Assembly: GCF_016817355.1 (NCBI RefSeq)
Contig: NZ_JADOTT010000001.1
Coordinates: forward strand, 420,062-484,061
DNA from: Maricaulis parjimensis
GTDB lineage: Bacteria; Pseudomonadota; Alphaproteobacteria; Caulobacterales; Maricaulaceae
Direction of reading: 5' to 3'
DNA: 64,000 bases
This document shows, piece after piece, positions 17,688-27,101 of the stretch. Made by a program: the position numbers and the translations under genes. How positions within the stretch are numbered: the first letter of the stretch is position 1; each line of letters opens with the position of its first letter. Under the pieces are notes generated by a model. The model saw only the letters and a list, made by a program, of their open reading frames with translations. It made no database searches and was not told the origin of the DNA.

Positions 17688-19475
17688 TCAGTACACCCGC
17701 GCCTTCGGCTCGATATACGCGATGTCATTGGACATCGTGTAGGTGTGCACCGGACGATAGTCGATCTTCACATTGCCGGCCTCATCGCACCAGGCGAGCG
17801 TGTGCTTCATCCACTCCTCGTCATTGCGATCCGGGAAGTCTTCGCGGGCATGGGCGCCGCGGCTTTCTTCACGGTTGGCCGCGCCATTCACCGTCACGGC
17901 GGCCTGGGAGAGGAGATTGTCCAGCTCCAGGGTTTCCATGAGGTCGGTATTCCAGATCATGGTGCGGTCGGTGACGCCGATATCCGGCATGCCGGAATAG
18001 ACGCCCTTGATCGCCTCGACGCCTTCCTTGAGGACGTCGCCGGTGCGGAAGACGGCGCAATTATTCTGCATGGCCTTCTGCATTTCCAGGCGGATCTTGG
18101 CCGTCGGCGTGCCGCCGGAAGCGTTGCGGTACTTGTCCAGGCGATCCAGCGTGTTCTGGCCGTCAGCCGCGGTCAGCTCTTTCTGGGTGGCCCCGGCTTT
18201 CACCGTTTCGCCGACGCGCAGACCGGCGGCGCGGCCGAACACGACGAGGTCGATCAGCGAGTTGGAGCCCAGACGGTTGGCACCATGGACCGACACGCAG
18301 GCGGCTTCGCCCACAGCCATCAGGCCCGGCACGACCGCATCGGGATCATCGCCCACCTTGGTGAGGACTTCGCCGTGATAATTGGTCGGGATGCCGCCCA
18401 TATTGTAGTGGACCGTCGGCAGAACCGGGATCGGTTCCTTGGTGACGTCGACACCGGCAAACACGCGGGCGCTTTCGGAAATGCCCGGCAGGCGTTCCGC
18501 CAGAATGTCCGGATCGAGGTGATCGAGGTGCAGGTGGATATGGTCCTTGCCGGCGCCGACACCACGGCCTTCGCGGATTTCCATCGTCATCGAGCGCGAG
18601 ACGACGTCGCGGGAGGCCAGATCCTTGGCGGAGGGTGCATAGCGTTCCATGAAACGCTCGCCCTCGGAGTTAGTCAGATAACCGCCTTCACCGCGGGCCC
18701 CCTCGGTGATGAGGCAGCCGGCGCCATAAATGCCGGTCGGGTGGAATTGCACGAATTCCATGTCCTGCAGCGGCAGGCCAGCGCGCAGCACCATGGCATT
18801 ACCATCACCCGTACAGGTGTGGGCCGAGGTCGCGGAGAAATAGGCGCGGCCATAGCCACCGGTCGCCAGAATCACGGTCTGGGCGCGGAAACGGTGCAGC
18901 GTGCCATCATCCAGCTTCCAGGCGGTGATGCCGCGGCAGGCGCCATCATCATCCATGATCAGGTCGAGCGCGAAATACTCGATGAAGAATTCGGTCTCAT
19001 TGCGGACCGATTGGCCGTAAAGCGTGTGCAGGATGGCGTGACCGGTCCGGTCGGCGGCGGCGCAGGTGCGCTGCACCGGGCCTTCGCCGTAATTGCGGGT
19101 CATGCCGCCGAAGGCACGCTGGTAGATCTTGCCTTCCTCGGTGCGCGAGAAGGGCACGCCCCAGTGTTCCAGCTCGTAAACCGCTTCCGGGGCATTGCGG
19201 CACAGATATTCGATACTGTCCTGGTCACCCAGCCAGTCCGACCCTTTGACGGTGTCGTACATGTGCCAGCGCCAGTCATCCTCGCCCATATTGCCCAGCG
19301 AGGCGGAGATACCGCCCTGGGCAGCCACCGTATGAGAGCGGGTCGGGAAAACCTTGGTGATACAGGCGGTTTTCAGACCGGCCTGCGAAGCGCCCAGAGC
19401 CGCGCGGAGGCCCGAGCCGCCCGCGCCGACGACGACCACGTCATAGGTGTGATCGATCCAGTTGTATTCGGCCAT
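17688..19475 (-). CDS. sdhA: Succinate dehydrogenase flavoprotein subunit
   Basis: The 595-residue catalytic subunit of complex II, which oxidises succinate to fumarate. The FAD-binding [14 protein letters not shown] (13-26) and [11 protein letters not shown] with the flavin-linked His48 are visible, together with [21 protein letters not shown] and the C-terminal [15 protein letters not shown]. The length equals that of other alphaproteobacterial SdhA proteins. It is third in the operon order sdhC-sdhD-sdhA-DUF3052-sdhB, 15 bases after sdhD. Confidence 0.97.
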   Translation of the reverse strand: MAEYNWIDHTYDVVVVGAGGSGLRAALGASQAGLKTACITKVFPTRSHTVAAQGGISASLGNMGEDDWRWHMYDTVKGSDWLGDQDSIEYLCRNAPEAVYELEHWGVPFSRTEEGKIYQRAFGGMTRNYGEGPVQRTCAAADRTGHAILHTLYGQSVRNETEFFIEYFALDLIMDDDGACRGITAWKLDDGTLHRFRAQTVILATGGYGRAYFSATSAHTCTGDGNAMVLRAGLPLQDMEFVQFHPTGIYGAGCLITEGARGEGGYLTNSEGERFMERYAPSAKDLASRDVVSRSMTMEIREGRGVGAGKDHIHLHLDHLDPDILAERLPGISESARVFAGVDVTKEPIPVLPTVHYNMGGIPTNYHGEVLTKVGDDPDAVVPGLMAVGEAACVSVHGANRLGSNSLIDLVVFGRAAGLRVGETVKAGATQKELTAADGQNTLDRLDKYRNASGGTPTAKIRLEMQKAMQNNCAVFRTGDVLKEGVEAIKGVYSGMPDIGVTDRTMIWNTDLMETLELDNLLSQAAVTVNGAANREESRGAHAREDFPDRNDEEWMKHTLAWCDEAGNVKIDYRPVHTYTMSNDIAYIEPKARVY

Positions 19476-19490
19476 CGTGTTTCGTGTCCG

Positions 19491-19868
19491 TTACAGAGCG
19501 AGTTTGAGAAGGGCGAAGGCGGTTACCAGCCAGAGCCCGATCGTGAAAAAGCTGTTCGCCAGGACCAGAACGGTCTTGGTGAAGGGCTTGTGGATATAGT
19601 CCTCGATCACTTCCAGCATGCCCGAGCGCATGTGGGCGAGGCCCGCGGTCAGGGTCAGCAGGGTGATGATCGCGCCCATCGGCGAGGCGAAGAAGGCGCG
19701 GGCTGCGGCCGGGTCCGGCGCGCCGGACATGGCGAGCATGTAGACGAAGACCGGGGCGAGGAAGAAGAGCGCAATCGCGGTGACGCGATGGGAGATCCAG
19801 TGCTTGGAGGCATGGCCGGAAGCGCCGAGACCGCGGACTTTGGCCGCCGGTGTACGATAATCCGTCAT
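19491..19868 (-). CDS. sdhD: Succinate dehydrogenase membrane anchor subunit
   Basis: A 125-residue anchor with three membrane helices. The early KHWISHRVTAIALFFLAP and the second-helix GLAHMRSGMLEVIEDYIH, with the heme-region histidine, match alphaproteobacterial SdhD. Two adjacent ATG codons exist: the first (at 19871) overlaps the sdhC stop by one base; the second (19868) has the better seven-base spacing from GGGAG and was chosen. The longer reading frame upstream is sdhC read out of frame and is rejected. Confidence 0.92.
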   Translation of the reverse strand: MTDYRTPAAKVRGLGASGHASKHWISHRVTAIALFFLAPVFVYMLAMSGAPDPAAARAFFASPMGAIITLLTLTAGLAHMRSGMLEVIEDYIHKPFTKTVLVLANSFFTIGLWLVTAFALLKLAL

Positions 19869-19870
19869 CA

Positions 19871-20263
19871 TCAGGCTCCCAGGTTCAGCCAGAGCAGGGC
19901 GGTCGGGATGACCGCGCCGATCATGATCAGGATGGAGCGCAGATTGGAGCCCTTCGGGTCGTAGCCCTTGCCGAAATCCCAGACCAGATGGCGCAGCCCG
20001 TTCAGCCAGTGATAGCTGATCGCATAGGTCAGGCCGATGAGCGCGAAACGCGTCACCCAGGCCATCGGACCCTCGAACAGGAAGGCGATCGAGCCCTCGG
20101 CACCAAAAGCCAGAAGGATCACCCAGATGGCAATCGCGGCGGCGCCGAAATAATTGGCGATGCCGGTTGCGCGGTGAAGGATGGAGGACGCCATGGTCGC
20201 GTGCCAGCGCCACACCTGGAGGTGAGGCGACATCGGACGCGGATCAGACCAGTCGGAAGCCAT
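19871..20263 (-). CDS. sdhC: Succinate dehydrogenase cytochrome b556 subunit
   Basis: A 130-residue membrane subunit with three helices that binds heme b and ubiquinone with SdhD. The segment RPMSPHLQVWRWHATMASSI-LHRATG, with SILHRATG in the first helix, and a third-helix HWLNGLRHLVWDFGKG are typical. The ATG at 20263 follows AAAGG; the 26 codons upstream in the same frame do not resemble the family. It is the first gene of the operon, about 90 bases after a predicted promoter. Confidence 0.95.
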   Translation of the reverse strand: MASDWSDPRPMSPHLQVWRWHATMASSILHRATGIANYFGAAAIAIWVILLAFGAEGSIAFLFEGPMAWVTRFALIGLTYAISYHWLNGLRHLVWDFGKGYDPKGSNLRSILIMIGAVIPTALLWLNLGA

Positions 20264-20353
20264 GTGGCAGCCTTTCAGTAGTGATGCGGCAATGTGTATC
20301 CGGATGGACCGCGCACGAGCCCCGTCGGCGCGGCATGACAATGTCGATGCGGC

Positions 20354-20381
20354 ACAATAGGCCGCAAAGTGTCAGGGTCAA
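20354..20381 (-). promoter_or_regulatory. Predicted sdh operon promoter
   Basis: On the minus strand TTGACC is followed after 16 bases by TATTGT, a good match to a sigma-70-type promoter. Transcription would start about 80-85 bases before the sdhC ATG. The 268-base gap to the divergent SDR gene holds no gene. Confidence 0.4.
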
Positions 20382-20530
20382 CGCGATCAAAGCGCACCGC
20401 TGACATCTTCCAGACATTTAAGGGGGTTAGTTCGGAATGGTTCTCAATGTTACCGGTCAAAACACGGAAAACCGATAGCTTTCGGCGAGCCGGGCCCTAG
20501 ATTGTCGAACACGTCACCCGGAGACCCACC

Positions 20531-21400
20531 ATGTCCACGCCCCGCCCAACCGCTGTCATCACCGGTGCCTCCACCGGAATTGGTTATGCCTGTGCCACCC
20601 GCCTTGTCGCTGAGGGCTGGCAGGTGTTTGCCGGCGTTCGCAAACAGGCCGACGCAGACCGCTTGCGTGAAGAGCTGGGCGAGAGCGTCACGCCGCTGAT
20701 CATGGATGTGACGGATGCGGAGAGCCTCAAGACAGCCGCCGCTGCCGTGCGCGAAGCTCTGGACGGGCAGACTCTGAAAGGCCTGGTCAACAATGCCGGG
20801 ATCGCGGTGGCCGGCCCGATGCTCGACCTGCCGGTCGAGGAGTTCCAGAAGCAGATGGATGTGAATGTCACCGGTGTGGTGCGCGCCACCCAGGCTTTCG
20901 GCCCGCTTCTGGGTGTCGATGAAAGCCTGCAGGGCGGGCCGGGGCGGATCGTGATGATGTCTTCGGTCGCCGGTGAAATGGGCGCGCCCTTCCTGGGCCC
21001 CTATGCCGCCTCCAAGCACGCCGTGGAGGGGATTTCCAAGGCGCTGCGCCGGGAGCTGATGCTGTACGGGATCGAGGTCGTCGTGATCGGACCGGGCGCG
21101 GTCGCCACACCGATCTGGGACAAGGCGGAGGATATCGATCCGGAACCCTATCGCCAGACCCGCTTCTATGACGCCATGATCCGTATCCGCGACTGGATGA
21201 CGGTGAACGGGCCCGCCGGTTTCCCGCCCTCGAAGATCGCTGATCGCGTCTTCAAGGCCCTGACCCAGGACAAGCCGCGCTTCCGCTATGCCATTGTCCC
21301 CCAGCGCCTGACGAACTGGTCACTGCAGAAAATGCTGCCGGGCCGGATGGTCAACAACATGGTCGCCAAGCGGGTGGGGCTTGAACGGGAATACCGCTGA
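20531..21400 (+). CDS. Short-chain dehydrogenase/reductase
   Basis: A 289-residue SDR oxidoreductase. The cofactor motif TGASTGIG is at 11-18, NNAG at 87-90, Ser145 in VMMSSVAG, and the catalytic Y158-x3-K162 in YAASK. The extended C-terminus (after about 250) and the FVCATRLVAEGWQVFAG-like start fit classical SDRs acting on steroid- or retinol-like substrates, but the substrate cannot be read. It stands alone, divergent from the sdh operon and followed by a secreted peptidase gene 87 bases away. Confidence 0.88.
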   Translation: MSTPRPTAVITGASTGIGYACATRLVAEGWQVFAGVRKQADADRLREELGESVTPLIMDVTDAESLKTAAAAVREALDGQTLKGLVNNAGIAVAGPMLDLPVEEFQKQMDVNVTGVVRATQAFGPLLGVDESLQGGPGRIVMMSSVAGEMGAPFLGPYAASKHAVEGISKALRRELMLYGIEVVVIGPGAVATPIWDKAEDIDPEPYRQTRFYDAMIRIRDWMTVNGPAGFPPSKIADRVFKALTQDKPRFRYAIVPQRLTNWSLQKMLPGRMVNNMVAKRVGLEREYR

Positions 21401-21487
21401 CCCGGTCCCACATGATGGTATTGTAATTTCGCGCTAATTTTCCCGCCACACACTGAATGCCCATCTGCGGGTTCTTGTTCGGAGGGG

Positions 21488-23185
21488 ATGATGAGCACGA
21501 TTTTGGCCAGCCTGGCCGGTGCCCTGTTGATGCAGGGCGCAGGCGGCGTCGACTATACGATCACGATTGATGAAACCGCGGATGGCGCAAGCGTCACCAT
21601 GCGCCTGGAGTTCGCGGGCGAGGCCGACGGCGAGACCGTGCTTCACCTGCCCAATGAATGGGGCGGACAGGGCGAATTGTGGAACGGCGTGCAGAACCTT
21701 GAAGTCAGCGGTGGCGAAGCCCACGCCGGAGACACGCCGGACCTTGTCATCCTGGAACATGCGCCGGACGCGCAGCTCTCTGTCACCTATTCCATCGTGC
21801 AGGACCGACCGGGCGATCCTGGCGCCGAGTCCGGCGACTACTACCGCCCCTTTGTCCAGCCGGACTATGTCCACCTGATCGGCAATACCGTCTTTGCCTT
21901 TCCCGAACGCGAGGCCGACACGGCGGTGTCCGTCAGCATCAGCGCGCCCGACGGCTGGGCCCTTGCGTCCGACCTCGAACACGGCCCGGTTCTGCGTGAT
22001 GATTTGATGACCAGCGTGCTGGTGGCCGGGGATTTCCGGATCACCGAAATGGAAATTGATGGGGCCCCGCTCCGCCTCGCCATGCGCGGCGATATCGGCG
22101 TCGAGGACGAGGCCCTGATGGCCTCCCTTCAGGCCGTGATCACGGCCAATCACGCCTATTGGGCGACTGAAACCGAACCCTATCTCGTGACCGTCCTTCC
22201 CCTGACGGCACCGGAAGGCTGGATGAGTGTCGGTGGCACCAATCTGGGCGATTCCTTTGCCTTTTTCTCCACCAGCAATGCCACGCCGGACGTTCTGACC
22301 CGGATCCTGATGCATGAATATGTGCACTCATGGAATCCGCGCCTGCTGGGCGGCGGGCTGGAAGGCGAGCGCGAGCCGACCGGCTATTGGTTCTCTGAAG
22401 GCTTCACCGATTTCGTGACCCAGCGCGCCGCTGTGCGGGCCGGGGTCTGGCCGGCGGAACAGGCCATCGAAGCCTGGAACGGGACCTTCGTGGAGTATCG
22501 CGACAATCCGGTGCGCGACGCCGCCAATGACGCGATCATCGAAGGCTTTTGGATCGACGGGAATTTCCAGCGCCTGCCCTATCTGCGCGGCATGATGTTC
22601 GCCGCCCTCGTCGACAACCGGATCCGCAACGCCACCTCCGGTGCGTTTGATGTGGATGATGTCCTGCTGGCCATGCGCTCGCGCACACCGGACAATCCGG
22701 CCTCCGAGGCGTTTGCCGGTACGGTCCAGCGCGTCACCGGGCTGGACATTTCCGATCTCATCGCCCGCCATATCGAAGCGGGGGAGCCGATTGTGCTCGA
22801 CGCCAATACGTTTGGCGCCTGTGGTCCCGTCGCAGCCGTGGAAGAACCCGTCTTCGTCTATGGCATGGAAGGCGCACGAAATGAGGAGGGGCGGTTTGTC
22901 ATTCAGACGGTGGATCCGAATGGGCCCGCCGCCCCGGCCGGGTTCGAACCGGGCATGATCATCCTGCAGCGCACAGGTGGTGCGGTGGGTGATGCCAGTG
23001 TGGAATCCGTGCTCCGCGTGAGCACGCCGGACGGAGACATCCGCGAACTCAGCTACTGGCCGACCGACGGTTCGACACAGACTGTCACCCGGATCGAACC
23101 CGACGCAGCGGGCTTTGATGCCACCGCCTGCACGGCGCGGATGGCCGGGACAGATGCCGGGGCGCCGGCCTACCCGATGCCCTGA
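21488..23185 (+). CDS. Secreted M61-like metallopeptidase
   Basis: A 565-residue exported protein. The N-terminal MSTILASLAGALLMQGAGG acts as signal. A beta-rich N-terminal domain (about 20-200) precedes a gluzincin core: the zinc site HEYVHSWN at 276-283 and the third ligand Glu304 in GYWFSEGFTDF. This is the arrangement of the M61 (glycyl aminopeptidase-like) family. A PDZ-like segment follows near the C-terminus (FEPGMIILQRTGGAVGD). Two tandem ATG codons open the gene after GGAGGGG. It is followed by a hairpin and then a second secreted peptidase gene. Confidence 0.8.
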   Translation: MMSTILASLAGALLMQGAGGVDYTITIDETADGASVTMRLEFAGEADGETVLHLPNEWGGQGELWNGVQNLEVSGGEAHAGDTPDLVILEHAPDAQLSVTYSIVQDRPGDPGAESGDYYRPFVQPDYVHLIGNTVFAFPEREADTAVSVSISAPDGWALASDLEHGPVLRDDLMTSVLVAGDFRITEMEIDGAPLRLAMRGDIGVEDEALMASLQAVITANHAYWATETEPYLVTVLPLTAPEGWMSVGGTNLGDSFAFFSTSNATPDVLTRILMHEYVHSWNPRLLGGGLEGEREPTGYWFSEGFTDFVTQRAAVRAGVWPAEQAIEAWNGTFVEYRDNPVRDAANDAIIEGFWIDGNFQRLPYLRGMMFAALVDNRIRNATSGAFDVDDVLLAMRSRTPDNPASEAFAGTVQRVTGLDISDLIARHIEAGEPIVLDANTFGACGPVAAVEEPVFVYGMEGARNEEGRFVIQTVDPNGPAAPAGFEPGMIILQRTGGAVGDASVESVLRVSTPDGDIRELSYWPTDGSTQTVTRIEPDAAGFDATACTARMAGTDAGAPAYPMP

Positions 23186-23203
23186 TTTCCCGTTTTGCGG
23201 GCA

Positions 23204-23231
23204 GGCCTTGTCCGGAGCGCCGGGCAAGGCC
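23204..23231 (+). terminator. Stem-loop after the M61-like gene
   Basis: A 12-bp stem with one G-T pair (GGCCTTGTCCGG / CCGGGCAAGGCC) and a 4-base AGCG loop, followed only by ATTCTCCC. The stem is strong but the T run is poor, so termination may be partial. Confidence 0.45.
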
Positions 23232-23282
23232 ATTCTCCCCCGCATCTGACGCCCGGCAACGGGTGAAACGGGGAGAATTGCA

Positions 23283-25154
23283 ATGAAATACCGCCTGGCT
23301 TCCACCGCACTGAGCGGTGCCTGCGTCCTGCTTCTGGCTGCCTGCACTCCGAATGCCGGAGAGGCAGATCAGGGTTCAACGCCGGCCATGGCGGAAAGCG
23401 CTGCTCAGCCTGCCGCGCCGGCAGAAGCCGCAGAAACGGTCACGGACAGCGAAGCCAGCACCGCCTTCGCCAGCCTCGTCGAAGAGTATGAAGCCTGGCA
23501 GATGGAGCAGAGCCTGCAGCGCCGCGCCCAGGCCGGCGATGTCGAGGCGATGAGCGAATGGCCGGATATTTCCCGGGAAACGCTCGATGAGAGCACCCAG
23601 GCCGAGATCGCCTTCCTGGAACGCCTTGAAGCGATCGATCCGGAAGGCCTCAGCCGCAATGACCGCACCTCCTATGATGTGCTGGACTATCTGCTGCGCT
23701 ACAGCGTGGAACTGGCCCCCTATTACGGGTCACGCATGCCCTTCTCCAATGATAGCGGCTTCTTCAGCTGGCCGGCCTATGCCGCCAGTTCGACCCGTCC
23801 GCGCAATGTGGAACAGGCCGAGGCCTGGATTGCGCGCGTGCGCGGCCTGCCCGGCTATTTCGAGGCCAATATCGCCTGGATGAATGAAGGCCTGGCCGAT
23901 GGCTTCACCCAGCCGCGCCTGATCGCGGAACTCGCCGAGAGCCAGATCGCGGCACTGAGCGATCTGGATACGCTGAGCGGCATTCTGATGGCGCCGATGG
24001 AGCAATTGCCGGCCGGAATGGATGAGGCAGAGAAGGAACGCCTGCGCGCGGAAACCCGTGCGGCCATCGAAGAGGCGGCCCTGCCGGCCTTCGAGAATTT
24101 GCTGGCCTATTTCCGTGACACCTACATTCCGCAGACCCGCACGAGTATCGGCATTTCCGAAGTGCCGGGCGGACGCGAATACTATCAGACCCTGGTGCGC
24201 TATCACACGACGCTGGATACCTCGCCGGAGGAGGTCCACCAGCGCGGCCTCAATGAGGTGGCCCGCATCCGCGCCGAGATGGATGAGGTGATCGAGCGCT
24301 CCGGATTCGAAGGCACATTTGCCGAATTCCTGAACTTCCTGCGCACCGATCCGCAATTCTATGCCGAGACGCCGGAAGAGCTGCTGATGTACGCCTCCTG
24401 GATCGCCAAGCGGGCGGATGACCAGATGCCGCGCTTCTTCGGGCATCTGCCGCGCCTGTCCTATGGCGTGCGGCCTGTGCCGGACACGATGGCACCCACC
24501 TATACGACGGGCCGCTACTGGCCGGGCAATCTGGAGAATGGTGTGGCTGGCGGCTATATGGTCAACACCTACAACCTCACCCAGCGCCCGCTCTACACCC
24601 TGCCGGCCCTGACGGTGCACGAGGCGGTCCCGGGCCACCACCACCAGATCTCCATTGCCCAGGAATTGGAAGACGTGCCGGACTTCCGCCGCGACAGCTA
24701 TATCACCGCCTTTGGTGAGGGCTGGGGCCTCTATACCGAATTCCTCGCCATCGATATGGGCCTCTATACGACACCCTATGAGGAGTTCGGACGCCTGACC
24801 TATGAGATGTGGCGCGCCTGCCGCCTCGTGGTGGATACCGGCATGCATTACATGGGCTGGACCCGCGAACAGGCCGAGGCCTGCCTGCTGGAGAATTCCG
24901 CCCTGGCCCCGCACAATGTGCGCACCGAGGTGGAGCGCTACATCTCCTGGCCGGGCCAGGCCCTGGCCTACAAGTCCGGCGAGCTCCTGATGCGCGATCT
25001 GCGTGCCCAGGCGGAAGAGCGCCTGGGTGCCGGTTTCGACATCCGTGCCTTCCACGACACGCTGCTGCAGGATGGCGCCATGCCGCTCTCGGCGCTGGAG
25101 GCCAAGATGCTCGACTGGATTGCCGATCAGGAAGCCGAACTGGCCGACGAGTAA
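23283..25154 (+). CDS. DUF885 family lipoprotein peptidase
   Basis: A 623-residue protein with a lipoprotein signal (LLLAAC with Cys21). The core is the DUF885 family, related to M32-type zinc carboxypeptidases. The metal site is TVHEAVPGHHHQ at about 445-455, and FGEGWGLYTEFLAIDMG supplies a further conserved Glu. The C-terminus (PGQALAYKSG, FHDTLLQDGAMPL) is a conserved closing module. It probably acts on peptides in the periplasm. A truncated copy of the same C-terminal module lies at 13606-13873. Confidence 0.85.
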   Translation: MKYRLASTALSGACVLLLAACTPNAGEADQGSTPAMAESAAQPAAPAEAAETVTDSEASTAFASLVEEYEAWQMEQSLQRRAQAGDVEAMSEWPDISRETLDESTQAEIAFLERLEAIDPEGLSRNDRTSYDVLDYLLRYSVELAPYYGSRMPFSNDSGFFSWPAYAASSTRPRNVEQAEAWIARVRGLPGYFEANIAWMNEGLADGFTQPRLIAELAESQIAALSDLDTLSGILMAPMEQLPAGMDEAEKERLRAETRAAIEEAALPAFENLLAYFRDTYIPQTRTSIGISEVPGGREYYQTLVRYHTTLDTSPEEVHQRGLNEVARIRAEMDEVIERSGFEGTFAEFLNFLRTDPQFYAETPEELLMYASWIAKRADDQMPRFFGHLPRLSYGVRPVPDTMAPTYTTGRYWPGNLENGVAGGYMVNTYNLTQRPLYTLPALTVHEAVPGHHHQISIAQELEDVPDFRRDSYITAFGEGWGLYTEFLAIDMGLYTTPYEEFGRLTYEMWRACRLVVDTGMHYMGWTREQAEACLLENSALAPHNVRTEVERYISWPGQALAYKSGELLMRDLRAQAEERLGAGFDIRAFHDTLLQDGAMPLSALEAKMLDWIADQEAELADE

Positions 25155-25193
25155 AACCGCCCTTTATTGCCCCCCAGAGACTGGAGGACAGAC

Positions 25194-26417
25194 ATGTTTG
25201 CACGCACCTTGATCGACGCTCGCCACACCCTGGCAGGCGCCATCGCCCTGATGGTGCCGGGCTTTGAAGCCCTGGCCCAGGACGGCGGGTCTGCGGAACC
25301 GGCCCTGGTCCCGCTTCACGTTGAAATCATCGATCCGGACGCCGAATTCCCGCGCTTCATGGTGGATGCGGCTTGGCCGGACATGCCGTCCGACATGATC
25401 CTAGGTCAGGTCCCCGGCATCACGGTGGACCGTCATGACCGGATCTGGGCCGTACATCGTCCGCACACGCTGACCGGGACCGATACCGGCCTGGTGCAGG
25501 ACCCGCCCATTGCCGTGTGCTGCCAGCCGGCGCCGACAATTGTCAGCTTTGACACGGAAGGCCGCTATCTGGGCGGATTCGGCGGACCGGAGACCGGCCC
25601 GGTGATCGAGGGTGAAAACCAGTGGCCCAATAATATTCACGGCATCTATGTCGACGGGGATGACACGATCTGGGTGGCCGGCAATGGCGATGGCGATCAT
25701 GTCGTCCTGAACTTCACCGAGGATGGCGAATTCATCCGCTCCATCGGCCGGCATGGCGAAACCGGCGGCAATCTGGACGAAGCCCATCTGGGCAATCCTG
25801 CCGATATTTACGTGGAAGACGGCGAAGTCTTCATCGCCGACGGCTATATCAACAAGCGCATCATCCGCTTCACCGGCGAAGCGGGCGAGTTCGGCGGATT
25901 GTGGGGCGCCTATGGCAATGAGCCGGGCAGTGGCACGCGCGACGGCCAGTTCGATCAGAGCCAGGCCACCAGCACGGCCGATGGCGGTGCCGACCCTGCC
26001 AACCCGGAATTCGGCGACATCCTTCACTGCATCACCGGAAATGATGATGGGCTGATCTTCGTCTGCGACCGCCGCAACAACCGCGCCCAGGTCTTTCAGC
26101 GCACCGAGAACGGCGATCTGGAATTCGTCCGCGATATCGTCGTTTCGCCGAACTCGGGCGGAACGCGCTCGGTCACGGATATCGCCTTCTCGCCAGACGG
26201 GCGTTTCGTCTACATCGCGGAAATGATGAATAGCCGGATCTGGATCTACAATCGCGAAACCCTCGAACCGATCGCCGTGATGGGCCGGATCGGGCGGCAG
26301 CCGGGCCAGTTCACCTGGCTGCACAGTGTCGAAGTGGACAGTGAGGGTAATCTCTATACCAGCGAAGTCGGCACGGGCCGGCGCATCCAGAAACTCGTCC
26401 TGACGGGAATCCTCTAG
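25194..26417 (+). CDS. Secreted NHL-repeat beta-propeller protein
   Basis: A 407-residue exported protein. The signal ends near ALA-QDGG (about residue 29). NHL-type repeats follow, with motifs such as GITVDRHDRIWAVHRP, NIHGIYVDGDDTIWVAGN, NPADIYVEDGEVFIADGY and WLHSVEVDSEGNLYTSEV, consistent with a six-bladed propeller. Similar propellers include peptidyl-alpha-hydroxyglycine lyases, but the catalytic set cannot be confirmed here. The ATG at 25194 follows CTGGAGGACAGAC. It is followed after three bases by a membrane protein gene, so the two are likely co-expressed. Confidence 0.78.
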   Translation: MFARTLIDARHTLAGAIALMVPGFEALAQDGGSAEPALVPLHVEIIDPDAEFPRFMVDAAWPDMPSDMILGQVPGITVDRHDRIWAVHRPHTLTGTDTGLVQDPPIAVCCQPAPTIVSFDTEGRYLGGFGGPETGPVIEGENQWPNNIHGIYVDGDDTIWVAGNGDGDHVVLNFTEDGEFIRSIGRHGETGGNLDEAHLGNPADIYVEDGEVFIADGYINKRIIRFTGEAGEFGGLWGAYGNEPGSGTRDGQFDQSQATSTADGGADPANPEFGDILHCITGNDDGLIFVCDRRNNRAQVFQRTENGDLEFVRDIVVSPNSGGTRSVTDIAFSPDGRFVYIAEMMNSRIWIYNRETLEPIAVMGRIGRQPGQFTWLHSVEVDSEGNLYTSEVGTGRRIQKLVLTGIL

Positions 26418-26420
26418 ACC

Positions 26421-27053
26421 ATGCTGTTCGCACTGACCGATTTTCTCGTCGTCATCGGGGCCGGGATTGGCCTCTGGCGGCTTTGGCCCTATCGCAAGGA
26501 TGGCCGGGTCCGGATGGTCCGGCTCGGCCTCATCGCCCTGGCGCTGGCGGCCCTGATCGGCACGGTGCGGTTTGCCGCCGGACTGGATACCGAACTGGCG
26601 CCCTGGCACAGCCTCGCCAGCGATTTCGCCGCTTCGGCCGGCTTCCTCCTGATCGCCCTGGGTGCCGCCCTGGCCTTGCTGAAGAAACCGCTGCCGCCAG
26701 CCGGGACACGCTATTTGCGCGTCGGCATTCCGGTCGTCATCGCCTTCTTTCTGGTCTTTCCCGGACTGGGCGCTGTCGCGGACCTGATCCCGCCGCTGGC
26801 GCTCCTGCTGGGCCTGGCGACGGGCGGCGCACTTCTGACCCGCAAGGACTGGATTCCTGGCGTTCTATGGCTGGCGAGTTTTGGTCTCGTCGGCGTTGTC
26901 TCCCTGGCCTTGGGCGGCTCGCGTGAGATCGCCACGCTGGGCATCGCCAATTGGCATGTCTATCACGCGGTGCTGGGCCTGTGCGCGGCCGGGATGGGCG
27001 AGGCCACGCGCCGGCTCTACAGCCACACGCGGACGCGCGCCGCTCATAATTGA
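26421..27053 (+). CDS. Multi-pass membrane protein
   Basis: A 210-residue hydrophobic protein with about six predicted helices and no recognised family. It starts three bases after the stop of the NHL-repeat gene and probably depends on it for translation. The basic C-terminus (RRLYSHTRTRAAHN) is likely cytosolic. Nothing in the sequence identifies a substrate or partner other than the neighbouring secreted propeller. Confidence 0.6.
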   Translation: MLFALTDFLVVIGAGIGLWRLWPYRKDGRVRMVRLGLIALALAALIGTVRFAAGLDTELAPWHSLASDFAASAGFLLIALGAALALLKKPLPPAGTRYLRVGIPVVIAFFLVFPGLGAVADLIPPLALLLGLATGGALLTRKDWIPGVLWLASFGLVGVVSLALGGSREIATLGIANWHVYHAVLGLCAAGMGEATRRLYSHTRTRAAHN

Positions 27054-27101
27054 CAGCTGTGCTTGACGGACAGGCCCCGCTCAACCACTTATCCGCCCTC
27101 C

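Noticed and set aside
17745..19964. Long open frame antisense to sdhA and sdhD
   Set aside because: It is the mirror of well-recognised succinate dehydrogenase genes and has no signal, domain or ribosome site of its own.
23730..25055. Long antisense frame across the DUF885 gene
   Set aside because: The plus-strand protein has a lipobox and a zinc-site motif; the antisense product is featureless.
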